A stretch of DNA of 22,956 bases, from IMG/VR virus record IMGVR_UViG_3300045118_000063, positions 1 to 22,956 of that record, one strand, 5' to 3'. A program made the position numbers and the translations under genes. The notes under the pieces are model-generated. The model was not told the DNA's origin. It made no database searches and saw only the letters and a list, made by a program, of their open reading frames with translations. The DNA is from a virus. Positions 1 to 6,600 of this stretch are shown here, piece by piece (within the stretch, counting starts at the first letter, position 1; every line of letters begins with the position of its first letter).

Positions 1-1
1 A

Positions 2-550
2 GAGTTGTTCCCGCCGTCTAAGGGCAACTTTGCGACTCGCGGGGAATCAAAGGATGGACAATTATTCGGATATGGAAACTTCAGGGGGGACGAACCGCGT
101 GGATTCGGCGACTCCGGCTCCGCCGCCAGATTTTTCTATTGCGCCCCATTTGAAACAGGAAGGTCCGCATTAAAAAGATTTATATACACACCTAAGGCGT
201 CACGGCGCGAACGGGAGGCCGGGCTTGAGAGCCTCCCGGCCGTGACCTATGCCCGCTCGGGAGGTGCCCAAGGTGCGGAGCGGCGCGGCGAGAATGAATA
301 CCTTATCAGCAAGATTAAGAACCCTCATCCTTGCGTAAAGCCCATCGCCCTCATGCGGTATCTTTGCCGCCTCGTCACCCCGCCGGGCGGGACAATCCTG
401 GACCCGTTCGCCGGCTCGGGGACAACCGGGATTGCCGCAACGCTGGAGGGGTTCAATTTCGTGCTAATCGAGAAAGATCCTGACTATGTGAGAATTGCGG
501 AGAAGCGGGTCGAATATTTCGCCACGGCGGGGGAACGAGGGAAACAATGA
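2..550 (+). CDS. DNA methyltransferase (N6-adenine/N4-cytosine type), 3' part; 5' end beyond window
   Basis: C-terminal part of a beta-class DNA methyltransferase (N6_N4_Mtase family), which transfers a methyl group from S-adenosylmethionine to an exocyclic amine of adenine or cytosine. Visible motifs are HPCVKP, then LVTPPGGTILDPFAGSGTTG (SAM-binding motif I) and a following IEKDPDY segment. In the beta class the catalytic [DNS]PP[YFW] motif precedes motif I; it is not in the visible part and must lie upstream of base 1. The frame is open to the edge, so the TTG at position 5 is not taken as the start. The preceding segment (ARFFYC, then a basic KASRRERE stretch) also fits the family. The stop overlaps the next plus-strand ATG (ATGA, 547-550). 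No restriction endonuclease is visible, so an orphan phage methyltransferase is likely. Target specificity cannot be read from this part. Confidence 0.87.
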   Translation, partial: ELFPPSKGNFATRGESKDGQLFGYGNFRGDEPRGFGDSGSAARFFYCAPFETGRSALKRFIYTPKASRREREAGLESLPAVTYARSGGAQGAERRGENEYLISKIKNPHPCVKPIALMRYLCRLVTPPGGTILDPFAGSGTTGIAATLEGFNFVLIEKDPDYVRIAEKRVEYFATAGERGKQ

Positions 551-657
551 CCAGGATTCTCGCCGGCCTCGTGGTCCTCGGGCTCGTCGCCTGGCCCATC
601 CTGACCATCGTCTACGTGATGGACCCCCGCCGTCCCCGCCGACCCAAACATCCCTAA
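547..657 (+). CDS. Small single-pass membrane peptide (36 aa), coupled to the methyltransferase gene
   Basis: A 36-residue reading frame starts at the ATG that overlaps the methyltransferase stop (ATGA). An AGGG-type ribosome site lies 5-9 bases upstream. After MTRI it has one hydrophobic stretch of about 20 residues (roughly 5-24), then a short Pro/Arg-rich tail (DPRRPRRPKHP). This is the layout of a tiny N-out or N-in single-span membrane protein. Function is unknown. The stop codon (655-657) overlaps the stop of the convergent large terminase (654-656). The case for a real gene rests on the overlap, the hydrophobic segment and the fact that it fills the space exactly; no family is recognised. 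Confidence 0.45.
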   Translation: MTRILAGLVVLGLVAWPILTIVYVMDPRRPRRPKHP

Positions 658-2342
658 TACCCCGTGATCGACGACACCCCGGAATCCGAAGAAATGGAAT
701 CCACAAGAACCGGATACGGCGGGTTCGATACCCTCAACTTGTCCAACTCCTCCTTGGACCGCCGCTGAAACCTATACTTCATCAATTTCGCCGACATGTC
801 GAGCAAATCCTGCGTCAGGGACGACGGCCACGTCCGTATCTCCCCGATGAGTTCCTTCATGCTCCGGTGGACATAGATTTCCCCGTTCTTCATCGGGTCA
901 AGAAGCCCCAATATATCGGAGTTCTTGATGTCCTTCGATACATCCCGGGGCATTTCCTGGATACTGATGTTGGCCTTTCGCACCCGCCGGGCCTCCAGGA
1001 TGTCCTTGAAAATATACTTCTGTGCCCCGAATGTCTCGACCATCCACAGGCGAACCCCCCATTGCTTGTCCATGGCAAATATCTGGTCAAGAAATTCGGA
1101 CGGGTCCTTGAGCCTCCCGCACCACGTGTCGATGATGAACTTCCGGTTTGAATCCCGGGGTTGCCCCCCGATGACAAGGGCGTTCCGGCTCCCCTTCTTC
1201 ATGAGCCGCGTTTCCGCGAATCCCCCGGGGTCAATCATCCCGAAAAGGGTCATGTCCGATACCCGCCACTGCTTCCCGTCGTCCTCGCAGGTGATGTAAA
1301 TATCTTCCGCGTCCCCAGGGAGAACCTGTTTGTCGAACCGGTAATACCGCAACCACGCCCCGTCGAACTTCGTCAGGATGGACTCATCCCGGGGGTTGTT
1401 CATGTGCTGGGCGTAGAACACGGCCTCCTTCTCCGGGTTCGCACGCATGTCCATATAGTATTTCGTCGAGAACACCTCCGGCCAATTCGATTCCCCGGGG
1501 TCGGAGTCCGGGTTCTGGAGCCACGTGATATTGTCCGCATTCTGGAGTCCCGCGTCCTTCAGGGCGGGGACAATGAACCACTTGTATTCCCGGTAGTTCT
1601 CCTGGATATAAATGCCGAGATCCCCCACGCCCCAATGCGTCCCCTTTAGCCTGACCAGGGACGCCCTCGGACTATTCATGTCCGGCTCAATGAGGAGTTC
1701 TTCGATATTGTCGAACCAACGGAAAGCGTCCTCCATCACCACGGGCGACTCAAACCCCTTCTCCCCAACGAGGTCGTCCGGGGCAACGATGTCGAAGTGT
1801 CCCCCCTGCGAGGCCCCGCGAATCCCGACACATTGGATTGTCCCCTCGGGATAGACGCCGACACGCGGGAACTCCAGGCATTTGGTTGACCACCGCCGCG
1901 TCCTGGTGTATGAACGGTCAACGAGCTGGAGTTCTGGATACATCCACCGCAGACGGGCATTCCTGATGACGTGGTTCCCTATCTGCCCGACCCACTTCGA
2001 GGCCGTGTCCTCTTTCTCCGAGGGAATGAGAATCCTGACCTCGTTGTTCTGGAGGTATTCCCACAGGTTCCCCAATATCGTGAGATGGGTGGTCTTTCGC
2101 CAACCCCGAGGTTCAAAGGCGGCAAGCCGAAGGATGGAGTGGTCCTGCCAGGCGTCGAAAATAGGCTTATGGATGATTGGCGAGGCGTCCCCGCCGGACT
2201 TGGGCATATACCCGCCGACATCCTTGATGAAATACCACAGGCTCCGGTCGCACGCCTTTCTCCGCCGCAACCAATCCCGGGCCTCGGCCGGGGGAAGGCT
2301 AGAATACCACGACCGGAGGAGTTCCCTCCGATTATAACTCAT
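654..2342 (-). CDS. terL: Terminase large subunit (DNA-packaging ATPase/nuclease)
   Basis: Motor and headful/cos nuclease of DNA packaging; it docks on the portal and drives DNA into the procapsid using ATP. At 562 aa it has the usual TerL size. ATPase domain: Walker A-like FEPRGWRKTT near residues 76-85, Walker B FDIVAPDD at 183-190, and a coupling-type GTHWG near 234-238. The C-terminal RNase H-like nuclease has acidic residues in MIDPGGF (D371), VETFGAQ (E436) and DLLDMSAK (D512/D515). The start overlaps the stop of the preceding gene by 4 bases (ATGA at 2339-2342), so translation is probably coupled; there is no strong Shine-Dalgarno of its own. TerL is the last gene of the minus-strand late block, as in T7-like phages, and it ends in a stop-to-stop overlap with the plus-strand gene. 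Confidence 0.94.
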   Translation of the reverse strand: MSYNRRELLRSWYSSLPPAEARDWLRRRKACDRSLWYFIKDVGGYMPKSGGDASPIIHKPIFDAWQDHSILRLAAFEPRGWRKTTHLTILGNLWEYLQNNEVRILIPSEKEDTASKWVGQIGNHVIRNARLRWMYPELQLVDRSYTRTRRWSTKCLEFPRVGVYPEGTIQCVGIRGASQGGHFDIVAPDDLVGEKGFESPVVMEDAFRWFDNIEELLIEPDMNSPRASLVRLKGTHWGVGDLGIYIQENYREYKWFIVPALKDAGLQNADNITWLQNPDSDPGESNWPEVFSTKYYMDMRANPEKEAVFYAQHMNNPRDESILTKFDGAWLRYYRFDKQVLPGDAEDIYITCEDDGKQWRVSDMTLFGMIDPGGFAETRLMKKGSRNALVIGGQPRDSNRKFIIDTWCGRLKDPSEFLDQIFAMDKQWGVRLWMVETFGAQKYIFKDILEARRVRKANISIQEMPRDVSKDIKNSDILGLLDPMKNGEIYVHRSMKELIGEIRTWPSSLTQDLLDMSAKLMKYRFQRRSKEELDKLRVSNPPYPVLVDSISSDSGVSSITGY

Positions 2343-2644
2343 GGCAAACTGTTGCGGGTGTCCAGACCGTCAAGGTAGTCGTCCAGTTCGTCCCGCATTT
2401 GTTTCTGGTGCTTAGGTTTCTCCGTGTCCAACCCGGTCGGACCCTTGCTCCGCCCATCTGCGGCGACAACCCCGAGGTGCCGCCCGATGGCAAGTGTGGC
2501 GTCTATCTTATCCCTGTCCCTACTCTCCGACGAGTCCCGGATGGCTTTCAAGACCTCCAGGTTCCGGTCCAACTCCGCGATGTTCTTTGTCCGCCATGCC
2601 CCGACTGCGACAGAATCGGGGGACAACGATGAGGCCGGGGACAC
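2339..2644 (-). CDS. Candidate terminase small subunit
   Basis: Predicted 101-aa soluble protein. Residues ~20-60 look helical (LEVLKAIRDS through TLAIGRHLGV), followed by a charged C-terminal tail (KPKHQKQMRDELDDYLDGL). It sits directly upstream of the large terminase with an ATGA overlap, the normal position of TerS, and its size and small helical core fit a DNA-recognition subunit. I do not see a clear helix-turn-helix motif, so the assignment rests mainly on context. The start is GTG at 2644. A GGGGG run (2651-2655) 7 bases upstream supports it, and that run overlaps the TAG stop of the previous gene. Alternative: a conserved small phage protein unrelated to packaging. Confidence 0.5.
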   Translation of the reverse strand: MSPASSLSPDSVAVGAWRTKNIAELDRNLEVLKAIRDSSESRDRDKIDATLAIGRHLGVVAADGRSKGPTGLDTEKPKHQKQMRDELDDYLDGLDTRNSLP

Positions 2645-2650
2645 AGAACG

Positions 2651-2657
2651 CCCCCTA
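2651..2657 (-). promoter_or_regulatory. Shine-Dalgarno (G5) overlapping the upstream TAG stop
   Basis: Reads TAGGGGG on the minus strand: the TAG terminates the XhlA-like gene and the G run serves the GTG start at 2644, 7 bases on. It decides the GTG start of the candidate small terminase. Confidence 0.6.
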
Positions 2658-2873
2658 TCTCACGGCCAGGCGAACAACAAGGCTGATAATCCCGCCCACA
2701 ACAAGCCCGGCGACACCCCCAATGAACCCCATCTTGACCTTCATGGCCACGAGGACCTCCTTGATGTCGTCCGTCTTTCCGTCAAGAGCCTCATAGCACA
2801 GGTTCAGTCGTTCAAGTTCCTTCAGCACGTATTTCGACCACTCATTCCAACCGTTCGGACTATCTGGCGACAT
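2655..2873 (-). CDS. XhlA-like small membrane protein (coiled coil plus C-terminal membrane span)
   Basis: A 72-aa protein with an amphipathic, probably coiled-coil N-terminal half (WNEWSKYVLKELERLN through DDIKEVLVAMKVK) and a Gly-rich C-terminal membrane span at about 48-68 (GFIGGVAGLVVGG). This layout is shared by XhlA/hemolysin-type phage proteins and other small tail-anchored proteins seen near lysis or packaging genes. The frame extends further upstream, but the ATG at 2873 is chosen because AGGAG (2881-2885) lies 7 bases before it; the ATG at 2879 would leave only one base. The gene lies between the large internal protein and TerS, the same zone where T7-like phages keep holin and spanin. 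A holin-accessory role is inferred, not shown. Confidence 0.62.
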   Translation of the reverse strand: MSPDSPNGWNEWSKYVLKELERLNLCYEALDGKTDDIKEVLVAMKVKMGFIGGVAGLVVGGIISLVVRLAVR

Positions 2874-2880
2874 GGGCATG

Positions 2881-2886
2881 CTCCTA
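2881..2886 (-). promoter_or_regulatory. Shine-Dalgarno AGGAG overlapping the upstream TAG stop; decides start at 2873
   Basis: The minus strand reads TAGGAG here. TAG ends the 55-aa gene and AGGAG serves the ATG at 2873, which is why the longer upstream reading of the XhlA-like gene was discarded. Confidence 0.65.
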
Positions 2887-3051
2887 TTTGTCCGTGTCGT
2901 CTGCCGCCCCACCGGGATATGCGGCCGGGGCGGGACCGGATCTCCCGCCGGAAATTTTCCCACCCAAGTCCATGACCGGCAATTCATCGGTCAACTTTCT
3001 AAGTTTTTCAATGTTCGACTCGGGACACCAATTAGTTCCTATGGTTCTCAT
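2884..3051 (-). CDS. Small hypothetical protein (55 aa)
   Basis: Not recognised. The protein starts MRTIGTNWCPESNIEKL, has a short charged helix, then a Gly/Pro/Ala-rich tail ending GGAADDTDK. No membrane span. The ATG at 3051 is preferred over upstream alternatives because a seven-G run (3059-3065) lies 7 bases upstream and overlaps the TAG of the preceding gene. The stop lies within the ribosome site of the following XhlA-like gene. Its tight fit between two genes and two well-placed ribosome sites are the main evidence that it is expressed. Confidence 0.5.
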   Translation of the reverse strand: MRTIGTNWCPESNIEKLRKLTDELPVMDLGGKISGGRSGPAPAAYPGGAADDTDK

Positions 3052-3064
3052 TGCCCTACCCCCC

Positions 3065-3685
3065 CTACTTCTTGAACGCCACATAGGCCACCCCCACGAT
3101 AACCCCGACAATGACACCCGTCTTTACCCGGCCAAGCAGTCGGGACAGTCGAAGGTCTCGGGCCAAGGACTTCCTCAATTCATCACAAGCCTCGGCCTGG
3201 GCCAGGGTCTTCTCGTATAGCCCCCTGTATTTGTCCCCGATAACCACGGCCGCATCGTATTTCGCCGTGAGGGCAAATATGACCGATTGCTGGTCCGAAA
3301 TGACCCCCTGGGCCAGGGAGAACTTTTCCTTGAGGGCCACGACCTCGGCCGATAGAAGGATCACCCGTTCGGAGTCCGTCGCGGCCGCGGCCAGACGCCT
3401 CTCCAGGCCGGCGATTTCCTCGTCCTTTTTCCCGATGGCCGCATTCGTCTGACCAATGGAACCGTTCAACTGACCAATGATGGAATCCTTCTTGGCGATG
3501 ATGTCCCGCTGTCTCTCGACCTCGCGGAGGGCCTCCTTGGTTTCGGCGCGGGAAACACGAAGGGCCTTGTATGCCCCGAACCTGATTGACGTTGAGTCGT
3601 ATACGTCACACCCCCGGAGAAGCCAGACGGCAAATAGCCCGACCAGCACAACCCCGACATACACCGCAACATTTTTCTTCTTCAT
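3065..3685 (-). CDS. Membrane-anchored coiled-coil protein, spanin-like layout
   Basis: A 206-aa protein with an N-terminal membrane span (about 5-23, after MKKKN), a long heptad-rich region (about 45-135, including QRDIIAKKDSIIGQLN and KKDEEIAGLERRL), a second helical stretch, and a C-terminal hydrophobic segment (about 188-204, VKTGVIVGVIVGVAYVAF). N-terminal anchor plus periplasmic coiled coil is the layout of i-spanins (Rz); the extra C-terminal span would instead fit a protein touching both membranes. C26 follows LLRG, which is not a good lipobox. The ATG at 3685 overlaps the stop of the giant upstream gene (ATGA), with GGGGGT about 9 bases before it. A longer upstream reading is rejected on this basis. 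A lysis role is inferred from layout and from position near TerS/TerL. Confidence 0.6.
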   Translation of the reverse strand: MKKKNVAVYVGVVLVGLFAVWLLRGCDVYDSTSIRFGAYKALRVSRAETKEALREVERQRDIIAKKDSIIGQLNGSIGQTNAAIGKKDEEIAGLERRLAAAATDSERVILLSAEVVALKEKFSLAQGVISDQQSVIFALTAKYDAAVVIGDKYRGLYEKTLAQAEACDELRKSLARDLRLSRLLGRVKTGVIVGVIVGVAYVAFKK

Positions 3686-6600
3686 CGGATATTGACCCCC
3701 AAACGTTTTTCCAGGCCCGTCCTGACTCCGGTCTTCTGGGCCCGTATGGTATCCGTATAAAGCCTCTCCCAATCCTCTTTCTGAAACGTATACTGCCTGC
3801 TCCACGATTGATGGGGAATCTGGCCAAGAGTCTTTGTCATCTCGTCGGCCACATCGCGGAACTCCTTATTCCAGGAGAACAACTCGTTCTTTGCCGCCTG
3901 AATATCACCTTTTTCGATGAATCTTTGTGCCCTAAGCCGAGCCGTGTTATACCCGACCTCGGCCTTGTTGTTGACCCGGAAAACGTCGTCCGTCAGGGAC
4001 GGAACCACACTCCTTGATACCCGCCCCTTTATCTGCTCCATGATTGCGCCCGGCGTCGGGTTCCCGCCGAAACTCCCGAACAGGTTCCGCATGACAGATT
4101 GGACCTTGAGCGGCGAAATCCCCAGGCGTTTCCCGATTTCCCGGAACACGTCCGGGGTATATTCCGTATACTGCTCCTCCGGCTTAACGGACTGAAGTCG
4201 TTCCGGGACGATTGGTTTTCCCCAATACAAGTCTCGTCCGCCTGGACCACTGGCCAACTCAACCGGAGCCTTGAACACGGGGGGCATAAGCCCGGAGATG
4301 GCCCGCCCGAGGTCAACCTTCCCGCCACGTTCGAACTCTGTCGGGGAGAGTTCGTTCAATAGCCGCAGGGCCTCCTGCCCAATGTTGACCTTCTTCTTTG
4401 CAAACATGAAGTCAAGCATGTGTTCAATGGGGTTGAAAATCATCGTCCCGATGTCGCCCTTCGGAATCGGGACATAGTTCACTTCCTCCCGCTTCGTTTT
4501 CGGGTTCGTTTTCATCCCCGTGACAATGACAAAATATTTGTCCCGGATATCCTGGGAAATGGCCGCGTGTTCTTCCGGGAAAAATGCCCGGTTATACAGA
4601 TACGTAATAAGTCCTGGGGTAAGGACCCACGCGGCGGCCTTTGTCAACGCCTTCGCCGCCGGGACACCCCACTTCCCCTTCCCGGCAAGTGTGCCTATGG
4701 TAGCATATTTCGCCTGCATACGGGCGTTGAGGAACGGAATCCAGGAACTAAACACCTTGACGGTGTGTCCGGCCATGTTGAAATCAACCGTTCCGCTCCT
4801 CGCAAAGAAGGCCGCCTCCTCTGGCGTGTATCCCATTTTCATGGCCTTCTTCATTATCCCAAGGCGGGGTGTGAGTTCGGTCGTCGTGACCAGGGCGCGG
4901 AGAAGACTGAGGGGGTTTGTGACCGTCCGTCGGAACTCGCCCATCGGCCCCTCAAAAAGCCCCTTGGACTTCATGCCCGGTGCCGTCCCACGCTTTCCAA
5001 GCCCAGCCCGCGTATAGTCCCTCTGAATCAATCCCCCGAACCCGCCGCCCTCTTCCATGTATTGGCGGAACAGTTTCGTGTTGAATCCGAACGCCGGGCC
5101 AACGGACTGAAAAAATCCCCCAACCCAGGCCGCAGGGCTAAATGGAATCGGGGATGTCGTGGCCCACATCTGGATATCACGGAATATGTTCCCGATGGCA
5201 AACGGGAGATAATACCCCGTTGTCCCCGCCGTCATGAGGCTCCTCGTCCCGCGAAGGACGGAATCAAGGATGGTGATTTCCTGGGTGTTGAAGTTTTGCA
5301 GGGACTCGATGATTTCGTTCGGGGCCGCCCACTTCTCCACGATCCCATCCCTGATGACACCGAACATCCCGCCGCCCTTCTTTGGCTTTTCCCCTCTCTT
5401 GAGTTTATACAGTATCTCCTTGGTCCACGATGATTTTTCGGCCAAGTCTGACAGGCGGAGAAGGGCCAGGTTCTTTTCGACAAGGTGCCGAGTGATAAAA
5501 AGGCGGTCCATGATAGCCTGGGCGGGGTGAATCATGGACGACTCTTTTGGGGCACCCTCAAGACTATACAGGATATCCTGGGAAATCTTGAAATAGTCCT
5601 GCCCCGGCTCCATTTTGTCAACGTTGTATTTCTCGATATAGGACTCTAGTTTTTCGACTATCTCATACGGCAACCACGCCTTGTTTCTTTCCCTGATTAT
5701 GGCATACCCCTTGGGGGTGAGGATTTTCGCCTCGACCATTGGGACCAATATTTCGGCGTCGGCCCATTCGTAAAACCGCTGGGCGGTGTCCTCAATCAAT
5801 TTCATCTCGGTCGGGGTCATGGACTTCCGCATATTCTCAAGGGCCTTGGCAGACGTTTCAAGTGTCACCCCGCCGGGGTTTTGGTAGCCCCACTCGGCCC
5901 GCTCGATGTTCCTCCGTATAATGAGGTAGTCCCAAAGTTCTGCCTCATACTGTCTTGCCGGGTGAAGGATTGTCTTGAGCCGCTCCCTCGCCCCGACAAC
6001 TCGGGCATTCGTGATGGCCGACAGTCTCCTGGACGCCGCATAGGCGGATTCACCGATGGGAACCTTCTTTCCGGTCGTTTTCCCGATTTCTTTCTCCAGG
6101 CGGTAAATCGGGTCATACCGGTCAAGCATCTCGTATGTCATGGTCTTGCCGAATCTCTCGGCTTCCGCATACGCCTGGTCCCACGCGGAACCCCCCCGGT
6201 GAACCTGGTTCCTGATGGCCACTTCCTCTGGAGATAGCGTTCTCGGCTTTCGCTTCGGCTTGAATCCAGGGGGGACAATCCCAACCGAGGTGTCAAAGAA
6301 TCCGCCCTCGCCGTCGGCAAGATAGGTCTTGCCCGTCCCCCGCGATTGCCAAATTTGCCCCTTGTCTCCGGTGACCGCGTATTCTACATCATCCGGGAGC
6401 TGGTCGATTGTTAGTTTCGGCCCATTCCCCGCCGTCGTTTCTTTCGGGGTCACGACCAGATCAGGGTAGTCTTTTAGGACATCGGCAGGGACTGGTTTGC
6501 CCATCTTCAGCGATTTTACGGCATTTCGGATTCTGGAAACTTCTTCCTTCGGAAGTAATATTTCCAACGACCTTAAAGTTCCACCGTTTGGATTACTGGA

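Noticed and set aside
495-1151. 218-codon plus-strand frame crossing the methyltransferase end and antisense to TerL
   Set aside because: It overlaps two well-supported genes in other frames and is Arg/Pro-rich.
4420-5433. 337-codon plus-strand frame
   Set aside because: Antisense shadow of the giant protein's polyvalent domains; no ribosome site or domain support.
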